Shown: in pieces, positions 1 through 5,062 of the stretch
How the letters are laid out: each line of letters opens with the position of its first letter
How positions within the stretch are numbered: the first letter of the stretch is position 1
DNA from: Actinomycetota bacterium
GTDB taxonomy: Bacteria; Actinomycetota; Actinomycetes; Actinomycetales; Microbacteriaceae
Length of the DNA: 5,638 nucleotides
Assembly: GCA_027728145.1 (NCBI GenBank)
Contig: JAQBZV010000067.1
Span: 1 to 5,638, forward strand
Direction of reading: 5' to 3'
Translations under genes and position numbers: made by a program
Notes under the pieces: generated by a model
What the model was told of the DNA's origin: nothing
Database searches by the model: none
What the model saw: only the letters and a program-made list of their open reading frames with translations

Positions 1-520
1 TGGTCAACAGGCGAACCAGGGTTCCCGTCCGCTTCAGAACTGTGGGAACGAAAAGCGTGCGCAAGCTCTGGAACGAGGTGTACAGAAAATACTCTTTGGC
101 GATTTCGTAGGTTTCTTTCGCCGAATCGAGATACCTCTCCATGTTGGCCCTGGATCCAGGTTCAATCTCTTCGAGCATCGCGAGGTTGTCCTCGCGATTG
201 GCGCGAACGTCGAGGAACTCGGCGTCTGAGCCGCCCTGGGGCTCAAAGTAAACGCGGTAGCCCGGGTCCAATTTCGTGAGGTTGAGGTGCTCCTGCGCCG
301 AGGTGCCCATGAGTTTGTACCAGTGATCAAAGACCTCTGGCATCAAATACCAGGACGGTCCGGTATCGAAACGGAAGCCGTCTTTCTCCCACAGGCCTGC
401 TCGACCACCCAACCGAGCGTGAGCTTCGACCAGGGTGACCTGGTAACCATCCCGCGCGAGAAGGCCGGCGGTAGCGATGCCACCGATTCCCCCACCCACG
501 ACAACTACTGACTTAGACAC
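1..520 (-). CDS. crtI: Phytoene desaturase (CrtI), N-terminal 173 residues, cut by left edge
   Basis: CrtI is an FAD-dependent, membrane-associated enzyme that desaturates phytoene, typically to lycopene, in carotenoid synthesis. The visible fragment opens with a Rossmann dinucleotide-binding motif: a short beta strand (SVVVV), GGGIGG at residues 9-14, and an acidic residue (E32) ending the second strand. LGGRAG follows at 37-42 and DTGPSW at 52-57, a block characteristic of the CrtI/CrtN desaturases. Full-length members have roughly 490-540 residues, so about one third is present and the C-terminal FAD motif lies beyond the edge. The start is GTG at 520-518, supported by the Shine-Dalgarno-like AGAAAGG at 533-527, six bases upstream, inside the end of crtB. 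The start overlaps the crtB stop by 8 bp, which implies co-transcription and translational coupling. The number of desaturation steps (hence lycopene versus neurosporene) cannot be read from this fragment. Confidence 0.93.
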   Translation of the reverse strand, partial: MSKSVVVVGGGIGGIATAGLLARDGYQVTLVEAHARLGGRAGLWEKDGFRFDTGPSWYLMPEVFDHWYKLMGTSAQEHLNLTKLDPGYRVYFEPQGGSDAEFLDVRANREDNLAMLEEIEPGSRANMERYLDSAKETYEIAKEYFLYTSFQSLRTLFVPTVLKRTGTLVRLLT

Positions 521-1424
521 GGGGAGCCTTTCTGATGCTGCGAGGAGGGGAAGGAACAAAACCGGTGAGGACACGCAGCGCGAGCACTGCTTTGGTCACA
601 TTAGGAACACTAATCCGTGAAGTTTGGAGAACGGTGGCAGGCGTTTTCCGGATTCGCTCCCCCAAAGCCTCAAACAGTGCGTGTGCCAGTGAAACAGCCC
701 GCCGTGCACGAGGCGGAAGCAGCGGCAGCGCCGCCGCAGACTTGGCCAGATCGTGGTCAATGTCATCCAGCAGGCGGTGTTTGGTCTCCTCGTCAAAGGC
801 GTCGACGGAAACGCCGGGGAAGTAGCTGCGGCCGAGCGCTTGGACGTCTGCACCCAAATCCCTCAAGAAGTTGACCTTTTGAAAGGCGGCCCCCAAAGCT
901 CTCGCGCCCGTGACCATCACCTCGCGATCATTAGAGGACACCTCTCGGCCCTCGAGGAAAGCCTCGAGGCACATCAACCCAACAACCTCCGCTGAGCCAT
1001 ACACGTATTCGTCAAAGGTTTCGGGTGTGTGCTGCGTCTGCGTGAGATCCATGCGCATCGAGCTAAAGAAGGGCTTGGTGAGCTCAGCGCTCACCCCCAC
1101 CGTCCTCGCCGAACTGGCAAACGCGTGCACAATCAGGTTGGTGCTGTAGCCCACCTGAAGCGCGCGCTCGGTGTCCGCTTCCAGAGCGTCCAACATGGCT
1201 CCGGCTTCGGCGGTAGGGACACCGGCTTCGGCGGCAACACCGTCGACGATTTCGTCAGCGAGACGCACGAGGGCGTAGAGATTTCCGATGTGGGTGCGCA
1301 CCCGCGGTTCGAGAAGCTTCGAGGCGAGTCCGAACGAGGTGGAATAGCGCTTGATTACGCCCTGCGAGGTTTCCTCGGCCACCCGGGTATAGAGATCAAT
1401 CCGGGTATCTAACTCAACCGCCAC
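513..1424 (-). CDS. crtB: Phytoene synthase (CrtB)
   Basis: CrtB condenses two geranylgeranyl diphosphates head to head, via prephytoene diphosphate, into phytoene, the first committed carotenoid step. The all-alpha squalene/phytoene synthase fold is shown by the first Asp-rich Mg-diphosphate motif DEIVD (57-61), the YVYGSAEVVG signature (140-149), and the second signature with L177-G178, Q182, N185, R188-D189 and the second Asp-rich motif DLGAD (189-193), ending in GRSYFP (198-203). At 303 residues it has normal family length. I chose GTG at 1424-1422 because GGAAGGA at 1438-1432 stands seven bases upstream. A GTG at 1454, ten codons earlier, is also open but has no good ribosome site. An ATG at 1458 is out of frame. 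The stop is TAA at 515-513, within the crtI start region. The gene is divergent from idi. A squalene or dehydrosqualene synthase is less likely given the crtI partner. Confidence 0.95.
   Translation of the reverse strand: MAVELDTRIDLYTRVAEETSQGVIKRYSTSFGLASKLLEPRVRTHIGNLYALVRLADEIVDGVAAEAGVPTAEAGAMLDALEADTERALQVGYSTNLIVHAFASSARTVGVSAELTKPFFSSMRMDLTQTQHTPETFDEYVYGSAEVVGLMCLEAFLEGREVSSNDREVMVTGARALGAAFQKVNFLRDLGADVQALGRSYFPGVSVDAFDEETKHRLLDDIDHDLAKSAAALPLLPPRARRAVSLAHALFEALGERIRKTPATVLQTSRISVPNVTKAVLALRVLTGFVPSPPRSIRKAPRV
527..533 (-). promoter_or_regulatory. Ribosome binding site of crtI inside the crtB end
   Basis: AGAAAGG, read on the minus strand, lies six bases before the GTG of crtI and within the last codons of crtB. 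It decides the crtI start and supports coupled translation of the pair. Confidence 0.6.
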
Positions 1425-1431
1425 AGTGGGG

Positions 1432-1438
1432 TCCTTCC
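1432..1438 (-). promoter_or_regulatory. Ribosome binding site of crtB
   Basis: GGAAGGA, read on the minus strand, is seven bases before the GTG at 1424. It is the best Shine-Dalgarno match near the crtB 5' end and favours this start over the open GTG at 1454. Confidence 0.6.
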
Positions 1439-1461
1439 CGAGATATTTCCACACCCATTAG

Positions 1462-1469
1462 CTAGGCTG
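1462..1469 (+). promoter_or_regulatory. CTAGGCTG word, possible -10 region between crtB and idi
   Basis: The word contains TAGGCT (1463-1468), a fit to the actinobacterial -10 pattern TAnnnT, pointing towards idi. It would give a leader of roughly 55-60 bases. The overlapping TAGCTA (1459-1464) reads the same on the minus strand and could serve crtB with a leader of about 28 bases carrying its ribosome site. No clear -35 box is seen in either direction. A second TAnnnT candidate for idi is TACCCT at 1504-1509. The promoter assignment is inference. Confidence 0.3.
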
Positions 1470-1474
1470 TGCTG

Positions 1475-1490
1475 GTCGCCCCAGAGCGAC
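1475..1490. repeat. Short inverted repeat in the crtB-idi gap
   Basis: GTCGC (1475-1479) and its complement GCGAC (1486-1490) flank a six-base centre. TGTG at 1468-1471 and CACA at 1490-1493 extend the symmetry imperfectly. It sits between the divergent starts and could be an operator or a hairpin in the idi leader. With only five strict base pairs it could also be chance. Confidence 0.3.
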
Positions 1491-1531
1491 ACACAGAACT
1501 TCTTACCCTTGCACAGTAGCGCGAGTAGACG

Positions 1532-2077
1532 ATGAAAACCTCCGAGCTAGTCATCCTCGTCAACGAGGACGGTGCCGAGGTGGGCACGGCTGAAAAGGCC
1601 ACCGTCCACACGACGGACACACCGCTCCACTTGGCCTTCTCCTGCCACATCTTCAACCCCGAGGGCAAGGTCCTCATCACCCGGCGCGCGCTCTCGAAGA
1701 AGACCTGGCCCGGGGTGTGGACAAACTCGGCCTGCGGTCACCCGGGTCCGGGAGAGTCTATGGAGGACGCCATTCGTCGCAGGGCCAAAGACGAGCTCGG
1801 ATTGGAGCTCGAGAGCATTGCCGAGGCACTACCTGATTTTCGATACCGAGCGGTGGACGCCTCTGGAATCGTCGAAAACGAGATATGTCCCGTCTTTGTG
1901 GCGCGGGCGACATCAGACCCATCCCCCCAGGCCGAGGAAGTGTGTGAGTGGGAGTGGGTCGAGCCCGCAGCGCTGCAAAGCTCAGTGGGACAGACCCCGT
2001 TTGCCTTTAGTCCCTGGTTGGTCGACCAAATGAACCAGTGGGGCGATCGCTACGGTTTCGAAACGTCGGTGCGGTGA
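1532..2077 (+). CDS. idi: Isopentenyl-diphosphate delta-isomerase, type I
   Basis: This cytosolic metalloenzyme interconverts isopentenyl diphosphate and dimethylallyl diphosphate, feeding prenyl chain growth for carotenoids, quinones and other isoprenoids. The 181-residue Nudix-fold protein keeps the full active-site set known from E. coli Idi, shifted by one position: metal ligands H26, H33, H70, E115 and E117, the catalytic cysteine C68 in TNSACGHP (64-71), E88 in the degenerate Nudix helix, and Y105 in PDFRYRA. The blocks [22 protein letters not shown] and GIVENE-CPVF are nearly as in E. coli. ATG at 1532 gives the expected N-terminus, though the ribosome site in front is weak. The gene is divergent from crtB, consistent with precursor supply for the carotenoid genes. 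Its last 28 bases overlap the convergent dcd. Confidence 0.96.
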   Translation: MKTSELVILVNEDGAEVGTAEKATVHTTDTPLHLAFSCHIFNPEGKVLITRRALSKKTWPGVWTNSACGHPGPGESMEDAIRRRAKDELGLELESIAEALPDFRYRAVDASGIVENEICPVFVARATSDPSPQAEEVCEWEWVEPAALQSSVGQTPFAFSPWLVDQMNQWGDRYGFETSVR

Positions 2078-2634
2078 AAGTTCTGAAACGACCGTGACGC
2101 CGTCGGGCCGCGCTGGCCCTGGTAACGACTGCCGTATTTCTTGGACCCGTAGGGGTGCTCCGCCGGTGAGGTCAAGCGGAAGAAGCACAACTGTCCGATC
2201 TTCATACCTGGCCACAACGTAATCGGGAGCGTTGCCACGTTGGAGAGCTCCAACGTGACATGACCGGAGAAGCCTGGGTCGACAAAGCCTGCCGTGGAGT
2301 GGGTGAGCAGACCTAAACGACCCAACGAGCTCTTCCCCTCTAAACGAGCAGCGACATCATCGGGCAAGCTGACCACTTCGAAGGTCGCGCCCAAGACAAA
2401 CTCACCCGGGTGAAGCACAAAAGCTTCGGTAGGGTCCACCTCGACCAGCCTGGTCAAATCGGGTTGGTCGGTCGCTGGATCGATGTGTTGATACTTGTGG
2501 TTGTCAAAGAGACGGAAGAAGCGATCCAATCGAACATCGACACTCGAGGGTTGGACCATGTCGAGGTCGAGGGGGTCCAAGCCAATCCGGCCAGAGTCCA
2601 GCTCGCTGAGAATATCGCGGTCTGAGAGAAGCAC
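2050..2634 (-). CDS. dcd: dCTP deaminase, probably dUMP-forming (bifunctional)
   Basis: The enzyme deaminates dCTP. The actinobacterial form also cleaves the triphosphate, giving dUMP for thymidylate synthesis without releasing dUTP. The 194-residue protein resembles the M. tuberculosis enzyme from end to end: MLLSDRDI start, QPSSVDVRL (28-36), [11 protein letters not shown] (99-109), [11 protein letters not shown] (114-124, which resembles the AG-ID motif of dUTPases), TLELSN (127-132) with the presumed catalytic E129, WPGMKIGQL (141-149) and the nucleotide-covering C-terminal arm with YQGQRGPT. The dUMP-forming activity is inferred from this likeness, as the E. coli enzyme is deaminase-only and differs in the 114-124 loop. 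Start is GTG at 2634-2632, with no Shine-Dalgarno nearby; TAGTCT six bases upstream suggests a leaderless mRNA. The stop, TAG at 2052-2050, lies inside idi. The gene is divergent from tRNA-Gly. Confidence 0.95.
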   Translation of the reverse strand: MLLSDRDILSELDSGRIGLDPLDLDMVQPSSVDVRLDRFFRLFDNHKYQHIDPATDQPDLTRLVEVDPTEAFVLHPGEFVLGATFEVVSLPDDVAARLEGKSSLGRLGLLTHSTAGFVDPGFSGHVTLELSNVATLPITLWPGMKIGQLCFFRLTSPAEHPYGSKKYGSRYQGQRGPTASRSFQNFHRTDVSKP

Positions 2635-2640
2635 GAGACC

Positions 2641-2646
2641 AGACTA
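2641..2646 (-). promoter_or_regulatory. Candidate -10 box for leaderless dcd transcription
   Basis: TAGTCT on the minus strand fits TAnnnT and ends six bases before the dcd GTG, the spacing expected when transcription begins at the start codon. The absence of a Shine-Dalgarno sequence agrees. TAGGCT at 2667-2662 on the same strand is an alternative, giving a leader of about 20 bases. No good -35 box is visible. Confidence 0.4.
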
Positions 2647-2647
2647 G

Positions 2648-2653
2648 TAGACT
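2648..2653 (+). promoter_or_regulatory. Candidate -10 box for tRNA-Gly
   Basis: TAGACT fits TAnnnT and would place the transcript start about 19 bases before the mature tRNA 5' end. It is back to back with the dcd candidate across the palindrome ACTAGT (2643-2648). No -35 match was found, so this is tentative. Confidence 0.3.
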
Positions 2654-2678
2654 CCCGAACCAGCCTAGAAACGGCGAT

Positions 2679-2749
2679 GCGAGTGTAGTTCAATGGTAGA
2701 ACTTCAGCTTCCCAAGCTGATGGCGCGGGTTCGATTCCCGTCACTCGCT
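2679..2749 (+). tRNA. tRNA-Gly (anticodon CCC)
   Basis: All four arms fold cleanly. The acceptor stem GCGAGTG (2679-2685) pairs perfectly with CACTCGC (2742-2748). The D arm has GTTC paired with GAAC. The anticodon stem TCAGC/GCTGA encloses the loop TTCCCAA, giving anticodon CCC at 2711-2713, which reads GGG. The T arm has GCGGG, the loop TTCGATT (2730-2736) and CCCGT. The discriminator base is T2749, usual for bacterial glycine tRNAs. The CCA end is not encoded, so it must be added after transcription. The gene is divergent from dcd, and its 3' end is one base from the stop codon of the convergent helicase gene. Confidence 0.96.
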
Positions 2750-2750
2750 C

Positions 2751-4052
2751 TCAAATTAAGCGGTTACTCCCTCGGTCCTCACTGAGAAATCGCACCACAT
2801 GTTCATCCACGATGATGTCTGAGGGCGTGAGGGGTCTCTTGAGGTAGAGCCCGTCGAGGCTGGTCAAGCGACTAAACGCCACATAGGTCTGACCGGGGGC
2901 AAAAGCCCTCTGTCCCAAATCGATTACTGCGGCGTCCAGGGTCTTTCCCTGGGCTTTATGGATGGTGACTGCCCAGGCTAACCGCAACGGAAACTGCGTG
3001 AATTCCGCGACAACGTCCTGGGTAAGCGTTTTGGTCGCGGATTGGTACTCATACTTCACTTTTTCCCAGGTGACGGGCTCCACTAGGACACTTTCGCCAT
3101 CGACGTCCACGGTTACCGTGTCGGTGATCTTCACAATGGTTCCAAGAGTGCCATTGACGAACCGGGGACCATCGGTCCCCTGAGTGTCATTGCGCAAGAA
3201 CATGACTCGAGCCCCTGGCTTCAGCACCAACTCCTCATCCGCTGGATAAGCACTGGTGGATCCAAAATCACCGTCAATCGCAGCCTGAGCGATTTTTCCT
3301 TTGCCCGGAAGCCGCTCCAGTGCAAGAGAGTTAATGCGCGTCACCGCCTGGTTGGTGGTGGTCAAGGTAATCAGCTCGGGGTCCTCCGGCTCGCGCATTC
3401 CGTGCTCGTTGAGCATGCGGCCCATGTCGGGCTCCATGCGTCCTTCACGAAGAGCGTTGAGCACCGCCCGGAACTCGGAGTCGGCTTGCCGGTGGATGGT
3501 GTCAAGTTCGTGACGAACCATCTCCGTCTCCCGCCATACGGCGGCGTCAAAGAACCAGGGGGATCGGTAGTGGTCCTGGTAGTAAGCCTTCTCCGCCTGC
3601 CCTGACACCACAGGGGCCAACTGGAAGGGATCACCAAACATAATCAACTGCACCCCACCAAACGGGCTGTTCCTGCGTCGCTTGGCTTGACGGAGTCGTC
3701 GGTCCATGGCATCAAGAACGTCAGCGGACACCATCGAGATCTCATCAATGACGAGGGCGTCCAAGTTTGCTAAGACCGCGAGGGATTCCTTAGGAATGAA
3801 TCCGAGCTCTCTCGACTCGATGATCCCAATCGGCAAGCGCAACAGGGAGTGAATTGTTTGGCCACCGACAGCCAGTGCCGCCACCCCTGTTGGAGCACAG
3901 ACCGCCACGATTTTGGCGGTGCTGGCCACAAACGCTTGCAGCAGGGTGGACTTCCCCGTCCCCGCACGTCCCGTGACAAAGACATGGTCGAGGGAGTTTT
4001 CCATCTGATCGAGAATCTGGCGTTGCTCATCACTCAGGACAACGTCACTCAC
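2751..4052 (-). CDS. PIF1-type superfamily 1B DNA helicase
   Basis: This is a predicted ATP-dependent 5'-3' DNA helicase of the PIF1/RecD-like group, acting in replication or repair in the cytoplasm. The 433-residue protein has the motifs in order: Walker A GRAGTGKST (28-36), motif Ia APTGVAAL (53-60), Walker B VIDEISMV (101-108), the PIF1-family signature running to PFGGVQLI (130-137), motif III FGDPFQLAPV (139-148), HRQ (187-189), an OB/SH3-like stretch around PGARVMFLRND (279-289) and VNGTLGTI, motif V TIHKAQGKTLD (363-373), and motif VI YVAFSRLT (390-397). No C-terminal extension such as HRDC is present. Start is GTG at 4052-4050 with GAGGAG six bases upstream. The frame is open to 4301, but that extension would run antisense over the neighbouring gene and its sequence is not helicase-like. 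The specific substrate is unknown. Confidence 0.92.
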   Translation of the reverse strand: MSDVVLSDEQRQILDQMENSLDHVFVTGRAGTGKSTLLQAFVASTAKIVAVCAPTGVAALAVGGQTIHSLLRLPIGIIESRELGFIPKESLAVLANLDALVIDEISMVSADVLDAMDRRLRQAKRRRNSPFGGVQLIMFGDPFQLAPVVSGQAEKAYYQDHYRSPWFFDAAVWRETEMVRHELDTIHRQADSEFRAVLNALREGRMEPDMGRMLNEHGMREPEDPELITLTTTNQAVTRINSLALERLPGKGKIAQAAIDGDFGSTSAYPADEELVLKPGARVMFLRNDTQGTDGPRFVNGTLGTIVKITDTVTVDVDGESVLVEPVTWEKVKYEYQSATKTLTQDVVAEFTQFPLRLAWAVTIHKAQGKTLDAAVIDLGQRAFAPGQTYVAFSRLTSLDGLYLKRPLTPSDIIVDEHVVRFLSEDRGSNRLI

Positions 4053-4058
4053 CACAGA

Positions 4059-4064
4059 CTCCTC
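4059..4064 (-). promoter_or_regulatory. Ribosome binding site of the helicase gene
   Basis: GAGGAG on the minus strand, six bases before GTG 4052-4050, fixes the start and argues against the 83-codon longer reading. A second GTG directly before it (4055) would have only three bases of spacing. Confidence 0.65.
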
Positions 4065-4095
4065 ATCGTGTGACCAAAAACGCGCGAGGTCAACC

Positions 4096-4101
4096 AACCT
4101 A
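4096..4101 (-). promoter_or_regulatory. Candidate -10 box for the helicase gene
   Basis: TAGGTT on the minus strand fits TAnnnT and would give a leader of about 35-40 bases containing the GAGGAG ribosome site. It overlaps the plus-strand TAGGAT through the palindrome CCTAGG (4098-4103). An alternative, TTGACC (4093-4088) as a -35 box with CACGAT (4070-4065), would start transcription inside or beyond the ribosome site and is less likely. Confidence 0.35.
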
Positions 4102-4105
4102 GGAT
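4100..4105 (+). promoter_or_regulatory. Candidate -10 box for leaderless transcription of the membrane-protein gene
   Basis: TAGGAT fits the actinobacterial -10 pattern and ends seven bases before ATG 4113. That places the transcript start at or next to the start codon. It also overlaps the upstream ATG at 4104, making that ATG an unlikely start. No clear -35 box was found. Confidence 0.45.
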
Positions 4106-4112
4106 GGCATCT

Positions 4113-5060
4113 ATGTGGGCAATCGTGCGGAGGTTTGGCCTCCTTGCGCTCGGAGTTGTCGCAGTGTGGCTTCTCACCGTGTTGGCACTCAATGTGACCG
4201 TGTACTCCGGAACCAGCTTTGTCACCTCCTACTTGAAGGCTCTGGAATCCAGCGACTACGGCCTGGCGGCCTCCGAGGCAGGTCTCTCCCGAGCGCCACA
4301 AATTCTTCCCCTCGCCACAGAGTCACTGGACAACCCCCGGATTGTCGGAACATCTTCTCTCCCCACAGGGGAATTGGTTATTCAAGCCGAATACGAATTG
4401 GGAGAGATCACCGAATCAACCGTCTTTATCGTCACTCAGGACGAGCCGATTCTCTGGTTTTTTGACACCTGGCGGTTCTCGCGCCAACCGGTGGCCTCCC
4501 TTCAATTCACGGTGATCGGTGATCAGCGCGTCAGCATCAACGACACCGAGTTAGATGTGGGCAACCTGGGGGTTCCCCCGCGCACCACGGTTTTGGTCCC
4601 GGGTGTCTATACCTCGACCTGGGAGACGGAATGGGTTCAAGCCGATCCCGTGGTCTCCACCATGACCGAGGTGGGAGCGCCTGAAGCCGTGCGACTCGTG
4701 GTGTCGCCCACTAACGGACTGGTGGAAACCACTACAAGCGCCGTCGAGGCCTACCTCGATGGCTGTGTCGACCAGGGCGTGCTCCAACCCGCGGAGTGTC
4801 CTTTTGGAGTGTCCATTAGCGACCGGGTTGTGGGGGTTCCGCAATGGACCATCCTTGACTATCCCGCTGTCGAGTTGAGGCTCTCAGCCGACCGGGCGAG
4901 CTGGACCATGGTGGCCAACGAGGGTCTCGCCGAGGTGTCCGTCCAGGTCCAGTCGCTCTTCGATGGCACCATTTCCGAGTTCCGCGACACGGAATCGTTC
5001 GCTGTGGTGGGAATCGTTCGGGGGACAACCACCGATCAGCCCGTGCTCAACCTCTACTGA
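4113..5060 (+). CDS. Membrane-anchored extracytoplasmic protein of unknown function
   Basis: I do not recognise this 315-residue protein with certainty. It has a short cytoplasmic N-terminus with R6-R7, one hydrophobic segment (about 9-30) that looks like an uncleaved signal anchor, and then an outside domain rich in beta-forming residues. Residues 36-55 (VTSYLKALESSDYGLAA) resemble the first helix of NTF2-like or TcaA-type extracytoplasmic domains. Residues 139-170 (RVSIND...VPGVYT) resemble a small PEGA-like beta unit. C218 and C229, in the context DGCVDQ...AECPF, are the only cysteines and could form a disulfide. These likenesses are by eye and only suggestive. ATG 4113 is preferred over ATG 4104 because a -10-like TAGGAT ends seven bases before it and there is no Shine-Dalgarno sequence. 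It is divergent from the helicase and overlaps the convergent ctaG-like gene by 14 bp. Confidence 0.8.
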   Translation: MWAIVRRFGLLALGVVAVWLLTVLALNVTVYSGTSFVTSYLKALESSDYGLAASEAGLSRAPQILPLATESLDNPRIVGTSSLPTGELVIQAEYELGEITESTVFIVTQDEPILWFFDTWRFSRQPVASLQFTVIGDQRVSINDTELDVGNLGVPPRTTVLVPGVYTSTWETEWVQADPVVSTMTEVGAPEAVRLVVSPTNGLVETTTSAVEAYLDGCVDQGVLQPAECPFGVSISDRVVGVPQWTILDYPAVELRLSADRASWTMVANEGLAEVSVQVQSLFDGTISEFRDTESFAVVGIVRGTTTDQPVLNLY

Positions 5061-5062
5061 GC
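5045..5062. repeat. Inverted repeat spanning two convergent stop codons
   Basis: GCTCA (5045-5049) and TGAGC (5058-5062) flank eight bases and contain the TGA stops of both convergent genes. It might act as a weak two-way hairpin, but it has only five pairs and no T-tract, so it is not called a terminator. Confidence 0.25.

Noticed and set aside
34..511. Open frames of 98 and 74 codons over the left edge
   Set aside because: The minus-strand frame running from GTG 520 to the window edge is clearly CrtI; these other frames are low-complexity shadows.
1029..1412. 127-codon plus-strand frame opposite crtB
   Set aside because: It is the antisense shadow of the clearly conserved crtB frame, with no domain of its own.
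1572..2033. 153-codon plus-strand frame inside idi
   Set aside because: It is an Arg/Ser/Pro-rich frame-shifted shadow of idi, whose own frame retains every active-site residue.
2055..2064. Palindrome GTTTCGAAAC as a terminator or operator
   Set aside because: It is only ten bases with no loop, lies within overlapping coding sequence, and could easily arise by chance.
2679..2749. tRNA-Gly as a phage or island attachment site
   Set aside because: No integrase gene, no repeated tRNA 3' end, and housekeeping genes on both sides.
2771..2786. Hairpin CTCGGT-CCTC-ACTGAG as a tRNA terminator
   Set aside because: It has six pairs including one G-T, lacks a following T-tract, and lies in helicase coding sequence.
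4053..4301. 83-codon N-terminal extension of the helicase frame, rich in Cys and His
   Set aside because: It is antisense to the start of the divergent membrane-protein gene, has no helicase-like sequence, and a strong ribosome site (GAGGAG) precedes GTG 4052. The Cys/His residues look incidental.
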